From positions 1 through 64,000 of the forward strand of contig JAVKKH010000008.1 of NCBI GenBank assembly GCA_031296405.1: DNA of 64,000 bases. The letters are read 5' to 3'. Source of the stretch: Candidatus Tepidifontimicrobium thermophilum (GTDB taxonomy: Bacteria > Sysuimicrobiota > Sysuimicrobiia > Sysuimicrobiales > Sysuimicrobiaceae). The notes beneath the pieces are model-generated. The model was not told the DNA's origin, ran no database searches, and worked only from the letters and a program-made list of their open reading frames with translations. Of the stretch, positions 7,861-16,344 are shown in pieces (within the stretch, counting starts at the first letter, position 1; each line of letters starts with the position of its first letter). Position numbers and translations under genes: made by a program.

Positions 7861-8853
7861 CTACCCCCAGCGCAGGGCGCAGGAAGCCCAGGTGAGCCCG
7901 CCGCCGAACGCCACCAGTACCACCAGGTCCCCCGGCTTGACGCGCCCCTCTTCCACCGCCTCGTACAGAGCCACGGGGACCGACGCGGAGGAGGTGTTCC
8001 CGTACTTGTGCACGTTCACGTAGAACTTCTCCAGGGGCTGGCGCAGGCGCTCCGCCGCAGCCTGGATGATCCGCACGTTGGCCTGGTGCGGGATGAACAG
8101 GTCCACCTCGTCCGCCGAAACGCCCGCCCGCTGGCAGGCTTCCTCGATGGCGCGCGGGATGATGCGGCTGGCGAACTTGAACACCTCGGGACCGTTCATG
8201 TGGATGTAGTGCTGGGCCCGCTCCACGGTCTCGTACGAGGCGGGCAGCCGGCTCCCCCCGGCGGGCAGGCTCAGAAGCGAGCTGCCCCCACCGTCCGCGC
8301 CCAGCCAGAACGACAGCAGCCCCGCCTGGCTGTCGGAGGGGACGACCACCGCGGCGCCCGCGGAGTCCCCGAACAGCACGCACGTGGCCCGGTCCTTCCA
8401 GTTCGTGATGCGGGAGAGGGTGTCCGCGCCCACCACCAGGACCCGCTCCGCCAGGCCCGCGACGATCTGGGCGTGGGCGAGGCCGAGGGCGTAAACGAAG
8501 CTGCTGCACGCTGCAGAGACGTCCACCGCCCCCGCCCGCTTGGCGCCCAGCCGCTCCTGCACCAGACAGGCGGTGGCGGGGAAGATCATGTCGGGGCTGG
8601 CGGTGCCCACCAGGATCAGGTCCAAATCCGCGGCGTCCACCCCGGCGCGTTCCAGGGCCTCCCGCGCCGCCTCCAGGGCCAGGTCGCTGGTTGCCTCCTC
8701 CGGCGCCGCCACGCGCCGCTCCTTGATCCCGGTGCGCACGGTGATCCACTCGTCGGTGGTGTCCACCATGCGCTCCAGGTCCGCGTTGGTGAGAACCCTG
8801 CGGGGCACGTACCGCCCCAGGCCCGCGATCCTGCTCGACCGGTGCAACCCCAT
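7861..8853 (-). CDS. fabH: beta-ketoacyl-ACP synthase III
   Basis: Initiates fatty-acid synthesis by condensing an acyl-CoA primer with malonyl-ACP (330 residues). The Cys-His-Asn triad is visible: Cys116 in SAACSSFVYAL, His in FIPHQANVRI and Asn in KYGNTSSASVP. GGAGG precedes ATG 8853 at normal spacing. It lies 33 bp after plsX, so phospholipid precursor synthesis and chain initiation are in one transcript. Primer preference (straight or branched) cannot be read from the sequence. Confidence 0.98.
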   Translation of the reverse strand: MGLHRSSRIAGLGRYVPRRVLTNADLERMVDTTDEWITVRTGIKERRVAAPEEATSDLALEAAREALERAGVDAADLDLILVGTASPDMIFPATACLVQERLGAKRAGAVDVSAACSSFVYALGLAHAQIVAGLAERVLVVGADTLSRITNWKDRATCVLFGDSAGAAVVVPSDSQAGLLSFWLGADGGGSSLLSLPAGGSRLPASYETVERAQHYIHMNGPEVFKFASRIIPRAIEEACQRAGVSADEVDLFIPHQANVRIIQAAAERLRQPLEKFYVNVHKYGNTSSASVPVALYEAVEEGRVKPGDLVVLVAFGGGLTWASCALRWG

Positions 8854-8886
8854 GGTCCCTCCGTCCTGCGTTCGGTGTGTGCTACC

Positions 8887-9909
8887 TCAGGTGGACGCCG
8901 CGTCCGCCGCGGGGGAGGCAGTCAGGCGCAGGCTCTCCCGCTGGATGACCTCCGGCAGCCGCTGGCGCACCTCCTCCTGAGCCACCCGCAAGGCGTTGTA
9001 CACCGCGTGGGCGTTGGAAGCCCCGTGCCCGATCACCACCACCCCCCGCACCCCGAGCAGCGGCGCGCCGCCGTACTCCGTGTAGTCGATCCTCCGGCGT
9101 AGGGCCCGCAGCCGCGGCCGCAACAGCCACACCGCGAACTTGGCCCGCAGTGACCGCCGGACCTCCTCCCGGATGATCTGGAACAGGCCCTGCGCCATCC
9201 CCTCTCCCAGCTTGAGGACCACGTTGCCCACGAACCCGTCGCAGACCAGCACGTCGCAGGCGCCGAAGAACACCTGTCGGCCCTCCACGTTCCCCACGAA
9301 GTTCAGGTCCGTGGCCCGCAGGAGCTCCGCGGTGCGCACCACCAGCTCGTTGCCCTTCCCCGCCTCCTCGCCGTTGCTCAGCAGGCCGACCCGCGGGGAA
9401 GGGATCCCCAGCACCCGCTCCGCGTACACGCTGCCCATGAGGGCGAACTGCAGCAGGTGGCGCGGCCGACAGTCCACGTTCGCCCCCACGTCCAGGGCCA
9501 CCAGGCGGCCCCGCAGGGTGGGCAGCACCGCGGCGATGGCGGGCCGGTCCACGCCCTCCACCCGCCCGAGGGTGAGCAGGGACGCCGCCATCACCGCGCC
9601 GGTGTTGCCGGCGCTGAAGAAGGCGTCCGCCTGGCCGGACCGCACCAGCTCCAGGCCCTTGGTGATGGAGTTGTCGGGCTTGCGGCGCAATGCGGTGGTG
9701 GGCGACTCGTCCATCCCCACCTGCTGGGAAGCGTGCACCACCCGCACGCGGGAGGCGGGCGGGCGGTGGCGCTTCAGCTGCTCGCGTACCACCTCGTCCG
9801 GTCCCACCAGGAGGACGTCGATCCCGAGGCGCTCTGCGGCAGCCAGCGCACCCGCCACCACCTCCGCCGGCGCGTGGTCTCCACCCATGGCGTCCACCGC
9901 AACGCGCAT
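8887..9909 (-). CDS. plsX: phosphate acyltransferase PlsX
   Basis: Makes acyl-phosphate from acyl-ACP for glycerol-3-phosphate acylation by PlsY (340 residues). The N-terminus VAVDAMGGDHAP is the family hallmark, and conserved stretches such as SAGNTGAVMAAS and GFVGNVVLK are present. Start ATG 9909 lies 59 bp after rpmF. plsY is not in the window. The position between rpmF and fabH is the common bacterial arrangement that links ribosome and membrane synthesis. Confidence 0.97.
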   Translation of the reverse strand: MRVAVDAMGGDHAPAEVVAGALAAAERLGIDVLLVGPDEVVREQLKRHRPPASRVRVVHASQQVGMDESPTTALRRKPDNSITKGLELVRSGQADAFFSAGNTGAVMAASLLTLGRVEGVDRPAIAAVLPTLRGRLVALDVGANVDCRPRHLLQFALMGSVYAERVLGIPSPRVGLLSNGEEAGKGNELVVRTAELLRATDLNFVGNVEGRQVFFGACDVLVCDGFVGNVVLKLGEGMAQGLFQIIREEVRRSLRAKFAVWLLRPRLRALRRRIDYTEYGGAPLLGVRGVVVIGHGASNAHAVYNALRVAQEEVRQRLPEVIQRESLRLTASPAADAAST

Positions 9910-9968
9910 CCTGTCCGCCCTACACCAGCCCCGTGTTGCGGCGCATTCTGCCTCCCGCGGATGTGTCC

Positions 9969-10163
9969 CTACGAGGCCCGGCGTCCGGCTTCCTCCACAG
10001 GCACCACCTGGCGGCCGCCGTAGGTCCCGCAGGTGGGGCACACGTGGTGGGTGAGCTTCGGCGTCTTGCACTTCGGGCACGGCACCAGGTGCGGGACCGC
10101 CACCTTCTGCAGGGCCCGCCGTCGGGCCACGCGCATGTGCGAGTGTCTTCTGGACCGGCTCAT
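9969..10163 (-). CDS. rpmF: 50S ribosomal protein L32
   Basis: Basic ribosomal protein of 64 residues with a zinc ribbon made by CPKC and CPTC about 17 residues apart, so it is the C+ (zinc-binding) form. ATG 10163 overlaps the yceD stop in an ATGA tetranucleotide, so the two are translationally coupled. The longer open frame upstream is yceD sequence in another phase and is not part of this gene. Confidence 0.96.
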   Translation of the reverse strand: MSRSRRHSHMRVARRRALQKVAVPHLVPCPKCKTPKLTHHVCPTCGTYGGRQVVPVEEAGRRAS

Positions 10164-10675
10164 GGAAGACCTCCCAGGACGTTCTGGAGCTCCTGCCACC
10201 GCGGGTCGGCCTGGCGCGGTGCGCAGCCACACGGGCTCGTGTTGCGGTCAGCCCCGCAGACCGGGCACAGGCCCGCGCAGTCGGGCCGACAGAGGGGGAC
10301 CAGGGGCGCGGCCAGGAGCAGGTGCTGGCGGGCCACCTCCGTCACGTCGACCTCAGGATCGGTCAGCGGCATGACCAGGACCCCGTCCTCCACCGGCACC
10401 TCCTCCGTGGGACCCAGGTCGGGATCGTACCACTCGTCCACCACCGCGGACAGCTCTGTCCGGAAGGACCGGAGGCAACGGCCGCAGACCAGCTCCGCCT
10501 CCGTGGAGAACCGTGCGGACAGGCGCAGCCGCCCGGCCACCGCCCACAGCTCCACGTCCCCGCGGACCGGACCGACAAAGGGCAGGTCCTCCGCCCCGGA
10601 CGGCACGGGCTCGTCCAACTGCAGGCGCAGCCGGCGGCCGGGGCTGGAGCGAACCTGTTCTGCGGAGACCTTCAT
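10160..10675 (-). CDS. YceD family protein (DUF177)
   Basis: Protein of 171 residues of the family that precedes rpmF in most bacteria and is linked to 23S rRNA/large-subunit accumulation. It contains the two cysteine clusters of the Gram-positive form: CGRCL in the middle and CRPDC-x4-CPVC-x8-CGC near the end, which probably bind metal. ATG 10675 is first in an operon driven by the promoter at 10719-10747. There is no clear Shine-Dalgarno; a strong hairpin ends only 9 nt before the start, so initiation may be controlled by that structure. Confidence 0.9.
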   Translation of the reverse strand: MKVSAEQVRSSPGRRLRLQLDEPVPSGAEDLPFVGPVRGDVELWAVAGRLRLSARFSTEAELVCGRCLRSFRTELSAVVDEWYDPDLGPTEEVPVEDGVLVMPLTDPEVDVTEVARQHLLLAAPLVPLCRPDCAGLCPVCGADRNTSPCGCAPRQADPRWQELQNVLGGLP

Positions 10676-10684
10676 AACAGCACC

Positions 10685-10708
10685 GCGCGCCCGGACTTCC
10701 GGGCGCGC
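10685..10708 (-). promoter_or_regulatory. hairpin in the 5' leader of the yceD-fab operon
   Basis: Perfect inverted repeat with 11-bp arms (GCGCGCCCGGA / TCCGGGCGCGC) and two unpaired central bases; 10 pairs with a 4-base loop are sterically realistic. It starts a few bases after the predicted transcription start (about 10712) and ends 9 nt before the yceD ATG. There is no T-run, so it is not an intrinsic terminator. It could protect the 5' end or gate ribosome access. Confidence 0.6.
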
Positions 10709-10718
10709 ACTCCCACTG

Positions 10719-10747
10719 ATCTTAGGCCCGGTGCGGAGGGAAGTCAA
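10719..10747 (-). promoter_or_regulatory. sigma-70-type promoter of the yceD-rpmF-fab operon
   Basis: TTGACT (10742-10747), a 17-bp spacer and TAAGAT (10719-10724) on the minus strand, five of six matches in each hexamer. It sits in the only real intergenic gap between the coiled-coil gene and yceD and would transcribe yceD through rnc and beyond. Predicted start near 10712. Confidence 0.8.
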
Positions 10748-10781
10748 GGCGAAAGCCAGACACGGCGCACCCCACAGGCTC

Positions 10782-11237
10782 TCACCCTTCCCGGCGACGG
10801 TCCAGGATCTCCTTGCCCTTCCGGATGCTCAGCAGTACCCGCAGCACCCCCTGCTCCAGGTCGTCCAGGACCTGACGGGCGTACTCCTCCGCGCCCCTGC
10901 GGGTCTCGTCGGCCTCCTCGCGCGCGCGCGCCAGGATCTCCTCGGCCTTCGTCCGGGCGTGCCGGACCACCTCGTGTTCGTCCACCCGGTGGGCCAGCTC
11001 CTCCTGCGCCTCCGTCACGATCCTGCGGGCCTGCTCCTGAGCCCGCTGCAAGACCTCCTCCGCCGCAGCCCGCAGGCGGTGCGCCTCCGCCAGCTCCGCG
11101 GGCAGACGCGCCCGCAACATCTCCAGCAGGCTACGGACCTCCCGCTCGTCCACGATGCGCTTGTCCGTCCAGGGCACGGTCCCGGCACGGCTCACCAGCG
11201 CCTCCAGCCGGTCCAGCAGCTCGAACACGCTGTCCAC
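10782..11237 (-). CDS. coiled-coil protein, ATP synthase b/DivIVA-like, function unknown
   Basis: Protein of 151 residues, most of it (about 40-140) a long charged helix rich in Ala, Glu and Arg with heptad-like spacing (AEEVLQRAQEQARR, ARTKAEEILARAREEADETRRG). No membrane segment or catalytic motif. Such proteins are found between coaD and yceD in many Gram-positive-type genomes and resemble the stalk of ATP synthase subunit b or DivIVA-type proteins only through the coiled coil. It begins 4 nt after coaD with GTG and is the last gene before the fab promoter. I cannot assign a function. Confidence 0.75.
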   Translation of the reverse strand: MDSVFELLDRLEALVSRAGTVPWTDKRIVDEREVRSLLEMLRARLPAELAEAHRLRAAAEEVLQRAQEQARRIVTEAQEELAHRVDEHEVVRHARTKAEEILARAREEADETRRGAEEYARQVLDDLEQGVLRVLLSIRKGKEILDRRREG

Positions 11238-11241
11238 GGCT

Positions 11242-11721
11242 TCACGCCCCGCCGAACCGGCGCCGCAGGCGGACCCTTACCCCTTCGGGGACCAGCCCGT
11301 CCACGGACCCGCCCAGACGCGCCACCTCCTTGATGAGGGTGGAACTGACGAACCCGTACTCAGGGCTCGTGGGCAGGAACACCGTCTCCAGCTCGGGTGC
11401 CAGGCGGCGGTTCACGTGGGCCATCCGCAGCTCGTACTCCAGGTCCCCCACCCGCACGCCCTTCACGATGGCCGAGGCCCCACACCGCCGCGCGAACTCC
11501 ACCGTAAGCCCGTCGAAGCTCTGCACCTCCACCCCCTCCAGGCCCGCCACCGCCTCCCGCAGCATGTCCACCCGCTCCTGGACCGTAAACAGCGGCTCCT
11601 TGCCGGACTCCAAAGCCACGCCGACCACCACGCGGGCAAAGAGCGCCCGCGCCCGGCGGATCACGTCCACGTGCCCGTTGTGCACGGGGTCAAAGGTCCC
11701 CGGGTACACCGCGACCTTCAC
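11242..11721 (-). CDS. coaD: phosphopantetheine adenylyltransferase
   Basis: Fourth step of coenzyme A synthesis, forming dephospho-CoA from 4'-phosphopantetheine and ATP (159 residues, the normal size). The nucleotidyltransferase motif YPGTFDPVHNGH is at residues 6-17, and the C-terminal ISST-type loop appears as VSSTLIKEVARLGG. Its start overlaps the end of rsmD by 32 bp. The product ultimately supplies the CoA and ACP prosthetic group used by the adjacent fab operon. Confidence 0.98.
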   Translation of the reverse strand: MKVAVYPGTFDPVHNGHVDVIRRARALFARVVVGVALESGKEPLFTVQERVDMLREAVAGLEGVEVQSFDGLTVEFARRCGASAIVKGVRVGDLEYELRMAHVNRRLAPELETVFLPTSPEYGFVSSTLIKEVARLGGSVDGLVPEGVRVRLRRRFGGA

Positions 11722-12277
11722 CAGTAGCTCCTTTCGCCCTGCGGAGGAACGCCACCGCGGTGTCGCCGTAGGTGCGCTGCCAGGTCACCTCGAGCCCCTC
11801 CACCGCCACGGGCTCGCCGCGGGCGCCTTCCGCCACCACCAGCCCGTCGTCCCGCAGGACCGGGCTGTGCGCCAGCGCCCGCAGGGCGCGCTGCAGCCAC
11901 CCGCTGCGGTACGGAGGGTCCAGGAAAATCAGGTGGAAACGGTCGCCCCGCTGCTCGAGCCTCCGCAGGGCCCGCAGGGCGTCCGCCCGCCACACCTCCG
12001 CCCGCCCCGTGAAGCCCGCGGCCTGCAGGTTGGCCCGCAGCCCGGCTACGGTCCTGGGGTCGAGCTCCACGAACACCGAGCGCCGGGCGCCGCGGCTCAA
12101 CGCCTCGATCCCCAGCGTCCCCACCCCCGCGAACAGGTCGAGCACGTCCGCGTCCACCACCCGGTCCGCCAGGGCGTTGAAAATCGCCTCCCGCACCCGG
12201 TCCTGGGTCGGCCGCGCGGCCACCCCCCGAGGCACCCGCAGCCGCTTCCCCTTGGCCTCCCCCGCGGCGACCCGCAC
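11690..12277 (-). CDS. rsmD: 16S rRNA (guanine966-N2)-methyltransferase
   Basis: SAM-dependent methyltransferase of 195 residues acting on 30S assembly intermediates. It shows the N-terminal family motif (AGEAKGKRLRVP, RPTQDRVREAIFNAL), the SAM loop DLFAGVGTLGIEALSRGA and the catalytic DPPY (LIFLDPPYRSGW). It starts 2 nt after the recG stop and runs 32 bp into coaD, so recG-rsmD-coaD are one tightly coupled unit. Confidence 0.97.
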   Translation of the reverse strand: MRVAAGEAKGKRLRVPRGVAARPTQDRVREAIFNALADRVVDADVLDLFAGVGTLGIEALSRGARRSVFVELDPRTVAGLRANLQAAGFTGRAEVWRADALRALRRLEQRGDRFHLIFLDPPYRSGWLQRALRALAHSPVLRDDGLVVAEGARGEPVAVEGLEVTWQRTYGDTAVAFLRRAKGATGEGRGVPGDL

Positions 12278-12279
12278 CG

Positions 12280-14364
12280 TCAGCCCACCGCCAGGTACGC
12301 CCCGGACTCCGCGTACCGCCGCAGCAGGCGCTCCCGCAGGACCCGGTGCTCCGGCCGTTCCAGCTGCGGGTCCTCCTTCAGGATGCGCTCCGCCGCCTCC
12401 CGCGCCCGCTCCAGCAGCGCCACGTCCCCGATGGGGTCGGCCACCCGGAACTCCGGCAGCCCGTGCTGGCGCGTGCCGAAGAACTCCCCCGGACCCCGCA
12501 GCTCCAGGTCCACCTGCGCGATGCGGAACCCGTCGTTGGTGTCCACCAGGGCGTCGATGCGTCGCCGCGCCTCGTCAGTCGGCAACGCCGAGATCAGGAT
12601 ACAGTAGGACCGGTGGGACGAACGGCCCACCCGGCCCCGGAGCTGGTGCAGCTGCGCGAGCCCGAAGCGGTCCGCGTCCTCCACCACCATCACCGTGGCG
12701 TTGGGGACGTCCACCCCCACCTCGATCACCGGGGTGGCCACCAGCACCTGGATCTCCCCGCGGCGGAACGCCTCCATGACCGCGTCCTTCTCCGCCACGG
12801 GCATGCGGCCGTGCAAGAGGCCCACCCGCAGGTCGGGGAACACCTGGGTGCGCATGCGCTCGTACAGCTCCACCGCGGCGGAGGCGTCCACGCGCTCGGA
12901 CTCCTCCACCAGGGGGCACACCACGTACGCCTGGCGGCCTGCCTGGACCTGCTGGCGGACGAACTCGTACACCCGGTCCCGGCGGTCCGGAAAGCGGTGG
13001 TAGGTCCGCACCGGGTGCCGGCCCGGGGGCAGCTCGTCCAGTACGGAGACGTCCAGGTCGCCGTACAGGGTCAGGGCCAGGGTCCTGGGGATGGGTGTCG
13101 CGGTCATGACCAGGACGTCAGGCTCGTGTCCCTTGGCCCGAAGGGCCGCCCGCTGCGCCACCCCGAACTTGTGCTGCTCGTCCACCACCACCAGGGCGAG
13201 CCGGTCGAACACCACGTCCTCCTGCAGCAGCGCGTGGGTGCCCACCACCAGGTCCGCCTCGCCCCGCGCCACCTCCGCCAGCACGGCCTCGCGCTCGCTT
13301 CTCCGCATCCCACCCGTCAGCAACACCACCCGCACGCCCACAGGCTCCAGGAACCGGCGGAAGGTGAGGTAGTGCTGCTCCGCGAGGATCTCCGTGGGCG
13401 CCATCACCGCAGCCTGGTGCCCGCCGCCCGCACACACCACCACCGCGGCCGCTGCCACCACGGTCTTGCCGGAACCCACGTCCCCCTGCAGGAGGCGGTT
13501 CATGGGGTGCGGGGAGTACAGCTCCCGGCGGATCTGCTCGATGGCCCGGCGCTGCGCGCCGGTGAGCTGGAACGGTAGGGTGTCCAGGAAAGCCTCCAGC
13601 AGGCCCCCGTCCTCCCGGTAGCGGTGGGGCTTGGTGGCGGCGGCGACCGCGCGCCGCCGCAGGAGCAGGGCCAGCTCCAGCTCCAGGAACTCCGCGAAGG
13701 CCAGGGTGCGGCGCGCCCGGTCGCCCTCCTCCACGGTGTCGGGGAAGTGTACCCGCCAGAGGGCTTCCCGTACAGGGAGCAACCCGTACCGGGCCCGCAC
13801 GTCTTCTGGAAGGAGCTCGGGGACCCGCTGCGCGAAGGCTTCCAGGGCCGCGTGCACCGCCCGCCGCACCAGCCGGGGCGACAGCTGCTCGGTGGCCGGG
13901 TGGACGGGGACCACGCGGCCCGTGTGCAGGGTCCCGTCCTCCTCGGAGGCCCGCTCGAACTCCGGGGACTCCACCTCGATCTGGCCCCGCTCCCGCCGCA
14001 CCCGTCCCCAGAGGACGATCTCGGTCCCCGGGGACAGGACCTTGTCCAGGTGGCGGCGGCCCCAGAACTTGGCCACCGCCACCGCCGTCCCGTCCGTGAC
14101 GTACACCTCCGTGAGCTTCTTGGGGCTGCGCAGCTGCGGCTCCCGCAGCCGTACCACCTTCACCCGGAAGGTGGCGAAGCTGTCGTGCGCGGCCCCGTAC
14201 AGGGTGGCGAAGTGGCTGCGGTCCTCGTACCGGCGCGGCACGTGGTACAGGAGGTCTTCCACCGTCCGGATCCCCAGGCGCGCGAAGGCCTGCGCCAGGC
14301 GGGGCCCCACGCCCCGCACGTACTGGACGGGCTGCTGCAGAGGGTCTGCGACCCGCGTGGTCAT
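12280..14364 (-). CDS. recG: ATP-dependent DNA helicase RecG
   Basis: Branch-migration and fork-regression helicase (694 residues). The wedge/OB domain occupies the first third (VRGVGPRLAQAFARLGI, DLLYHVPRRYEDR), followed by helicase motifs: Walker A GDVGSGKTVVA, the DEQH box VVDEQHKFG, MTATPIPRT and the C-terminal QLHQLRGRVGR. ATG 14364 is chosen because homologues start just before the helix-hairpin-helix-like GVGP motif; the open frame beyond it covers the rpmB promoter region and has no similarity to RecG. Confidence 0.98.
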   Translation of the reverse strand: MTTRVADPLQQPVQYVRGVGPRLAQAFARLGIRTVEDLLYHVPRRYEDRSHFATLYGAAHDSFATFRVKVVRLREPQLRSPKKLTEVYVTDGTAVAVAKFWGRRHLDKVLSPGTEIVLWGRVRRERGQIEVESPEFERASEEDGTLHTGRVVPVHPATEQLSPRLVRRAVHAALEAFAQRVPELLPEDVRARYGLLPVREALWRVHFPDTVEEGDRARRTLAFAEFLELELALLLRRRAVAAATKPHRYREDGGLLEAFLDTLPFQLTGAQRRAIEQIRRELYSPHPMNRLLQGDVGSGKTVVAAAAVVVCAGGGHQAAVMAPTEILAEQHYLTFRRFLEPVGVRVVLLTGGMRRSEREAVLAEVARGEADLVVGTHALLQEDVVFDRLALVVVDEQHKFGVAQRAALRAKGHEPDVLVMTATPIPRTLALTLYGDLDVSVLDELPPGRHPVRTYHRFPDRRDRVYEFVRQQVQAGRQAYVVCPLVEESERVDASAAVELYERMRTQVFPDLRVGLLHGRMPVAEKDAVMEAFRRGEIQVLVATPVIEVGVDVPNATVMVVEDADRFGLAQLHQLRGRVGRSSHRSYCILISALPTDEARRRIDALVDTNDGFRIAQVDLELRGPGEFFGTRQHGLPEFRVADPIGDVALLERAREAAERILKEDPQLERPEHRVLRERLLRRYAESGAYLAVG

Positions 14365-14405
14365 CCCGTAACCCTGTTCGACCCGGGCGGCCGGTTTCCT
14401 GGCGT

Positions 14406-14435
14406 TTGCGGGCCGCGGGCGGGCCGTGGTAGAAT
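14406..14435 (+). promoter_or_regulatory. promoter of rpmB
   Basis: TTGCGG (14406-14411), 18-bp spacer and TAGAAT (14430-14435) on the plus strand, upstream of rpmB in the divergent gap with recG. The -10 box matches five of six positions; the -35 box is weaker. Confidence 0.55.
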
Positions 14436-14484
14436 CGGCGGGCGCCAGCACGGCGGCGGCCCCAGCAGCGGACGGTGAGTGGAG

Positions 14485-14676
14485 ATGGCGAGGACGTGCG
14501 AGATCTGCGGAAAGGGCCCGAGGTCGGGCCACAGCGTCTCCTTCAGCAACAAGCACAGCAAGCGGCGGTTCGTGCCGAACCTGCAGCGGGTGCGCGCCGT
14601 GGTGGACGGCGTGCCTCGCCGGGTCCGCGTGTGCACCACGTGCCTGAAGTCCGGCCGCATCAAGCGGGCGGTGTAG
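14485..14676 (+). CDS. rpmB: 50S ribosomal protein L28
   Basis: Basic protein of 63 residues of the large subunit. Two zinc-ligand pairs, CEIC near the N-terminus and CTTC near residue 53, identify the C+ form. GGTGAG lies about 6 nt before ATG 14485; an in-frame GTG at 14479 overlaps that ribosome binding site. It is one of the few plus-strand genes and stands alone, convergent with hslO. Confidence 0.97.
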   Translation: MARTCEICGKGPRSGHSVSFSNKHSKRRFVPNLQRVRAVVDGVPRRVRVCTTCLKSGRIKRAV

Positions 14677-14707
14677 CAAGCGCGGCTCGTGGACGCACCG
14701 TGACCGC

Positions 14708-15604
14708 TCAGGCCACGGGCGGCCGGGTGCCCCGCAGCCGCCAGACCAGCTCCTGAAGGGCCTGGGGGCCCAGGACGTACACCTCCCCGCAGAACCGGCA
14801 CCGCACCTCCGCGCGGCCTTCTGCCAGGAGGGACTCCACTTCCTCGGCGCCCAGGAGCGCCAGCACCCCTTCCACCCGCTCGCGGGAACAGGTGCACCGG
14901 TACCGCACGGGCCGTTCCTCCAGGATCTGCGCGCCCAGGCGGCCGAGGGCAGCCCGGGCCAGGTCCGCGGAGGAGGCTCCCTCGCGGACCAGCTGTGTCA
15001 CCGGAGGAAGGGCCCGCACGTGCGCTTCCAGGTAGTCCCGGACTCCAGGGTCCGCGTCCGGCATCACCTGCACGATGAACCCGCCTGCCGCGGACACGCG
15101 TCCGTCCGGTTCCACCAGGACGCCCAGGGACACCGCGGACGGTACCTGCTCGGACTGTGCCAGGTAGTACGCCAGGTCCTCCGCGATCTCACCGGAGACC
15201 AGGGGCGCGCTGCCGTGGTACGGCCACCGCAGCCCCAGGTCCTTGGTCACGTGCAGCATCCCGCGTCCCACCGCGGCCCCCACGTCCAGCTTGCGCCGGC
15301 TTGAAAGCGGCAGGTGTATCGTGGGGTTCTGCACGTAGCCCCGCACGTCGCCGGAGGCGGTGGTGTCCGTGACGATCCCGCCCAGGGGGCCGTCCCCCAG
15401 GATCCGCAGGGTCACCTTCTGCTGGCCTTCCAGGGTGGCGCTCAGCAGGCTCGAAGCCGTGAGGGCGCGTCCCAGGGCCGCGGCCGCGGTGGGTGCCGCT
15501 CCGTGCCGCCTGCGGGCCTCCTCCACCAGCCGGGTGGTGACGCACGCGAAGGCCAGCACGCCTTCCGACCCCATGGCGCGGACCAGGGTTTCCACGTCCT
15601 CCAC
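14708..15604 (-). CDS. hslO: Hsp33 redox-regulated chaperonin
   Basis: Cytosolic holdase (298 residues) switched on by oxidation. The C-terminal zinc centre has the expected CTC pair (about residue 239) and a CRFC pair (about 272), which release zinc and form disulfides under oxidative stress. The N-terminal domain shows SSLLSATLEGQQKVTLRILGDGPLGG, the family core. It ends 31 bp from rpmB (convergent) and starts 4 bp after the thiN stop, so the two may be cotranscribed. Confidence 0.96.
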   Translation of the reverse strand: MEDVETLVRAMGSEGVLAFACVTTRLVEEARRRHGAAPTAAAALGRALTASSLLSATLEGQQKVTLRILGDGPLGGIVTDTTASGDVRGYVQNPTIHLPLSSRRKLDVGAAVGRGMLHVTKDLGLRWPYHGSAPLVSGEIAEDLAYYLAQSEQVPSAVSLGVLVEPDGRVSAAGGFIVQVMPDADPGVRDYLEAHVRALPPVTQLVREGASSADLARAALGRLGAQILEERPVRYRCTCSRERVEGVLALLGAEEVESLLAEGRAEVRCRFCGEVYVLGPQALQELVWRLRGTRPPVA

Positions 15605-15608
15605 CTCC

Positions 15609-16271
15609 TCACGCGCGCGGGCGCGGCCTCCTCACGCGGACGGCCAGCAGTTCGCCTTCAGACACCGCCACCCACGCAGGCTCCTCTGTGACCTCGTTGC
15701 TGACCCCGAGGGTGCTGCCGAGGGTCAGGGTGCCGTCCACCAGAGCAAACCGAAGGCCGCCTGTGTGGATTCCCGAGCTGTGGGGCCGCAGGGAGAACAA
15801 GGACACCCAGTCGCCCACGCGGGCGTCCAGCTCCACCCGGCCCCGCACGAGCTGCACCAGGGTCCCTCCGGCCACTACCCGTAGGTCCACCCCGCGGTCC
15901 GCCGCGTAGCGGGGCAGGAGCAGGTTGGCGAGCTCGTGGTCCACCCGCTTCCCGATCCCGCCCAGGAGGTAGGCGGTGCGGAAGCCCCGTTCCGCCACCA
16001 CGTCCACCGCCAGCTCGCTGTCCGTCTTGTCCTTGGCCTCGGGGTAGCGGAAGCGCTCGGCCCCCACCTGCTCCAGCCAGTTCACCAGGCCAAGGTCCAG
16101 GGAGTCCCAGTCCCCCACCACCACGTGCGGCCTCCAGCCCGCGCGGTGGGCCCGGGCCACGCCGCCGTCCGCGCACACCACGAGGCTCGCGGCACGGTAG
16201 CGGCGTGGCAGCGGACCGCGCCCTCCGGCCACGATGGCTGCGTACGGCTCCTCCGGCCTCACGGAAGGCAT
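15609..16271 (-). CDS. thiN: thiamine pyrophosphokinase
   Basis: Converts thiamine and ATP to thiamine diphosphate (220 residues). Family motifs are present: an N-terminal IVAGG, VVCADGGVARA, VVGDWDSLD and the acidic KDKTDSELAVD, then LGGIGKRVDHELAN. It follows the thiamine salvage operon after a 73-bp gap, and makes the cofactor directly from thiamine imported by ThiT. The TPP riboswitch upstream of tenA probably also senses its product. ATG 16271 is used; an in-frame TTG at 16298 is possible. Confidence 0.93.
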   Translation of the reverse strand: MPSVRPEEPYAAIVAGGRGPLPRRYRAASLVVCADGGVARAHRAGWRPHVVVGDWDSLDLGLVNWLEQVGAERFRYPEAKDKTDSELAVDVVAERGFRTAYLLGGIGKRVDHELANLLLPRYAADRGVDLRVVAGGTLVQLVRGRVELDARVGDWVSLFSLRPHSSGIHTGGLRFALVDGTLTLGSTLGVSNEVTEEPAWVAVSEGELLAVRVRRPRPRA

Positions 16272-16290
16272 GGTAGCCTGGAGGACCGAC

Positions 16291-16332
16291 GCGGGCAAAG
16301 CCCGCCTGAATCCGGGGTGACGCGGCCGCGTC
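16291..16332 (-). repeat. two hairpin/palindrome structures between thiT and thiN
   Basis: A perfect hairpin (GCGGGC-TTT-GCCCGC on the minus strand, 16291-16305) and a perfect 14-bp palindrome (GACGCGGCCGCGTC, 16319-16332). Neither is followed by a T-run, so neither looks like a classical terminator. They may lower expression of thiN relative to the riboswitch operon. Confidence 0.4.
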
Positions 16333-16344
16333 GCCGCGCAGGCT

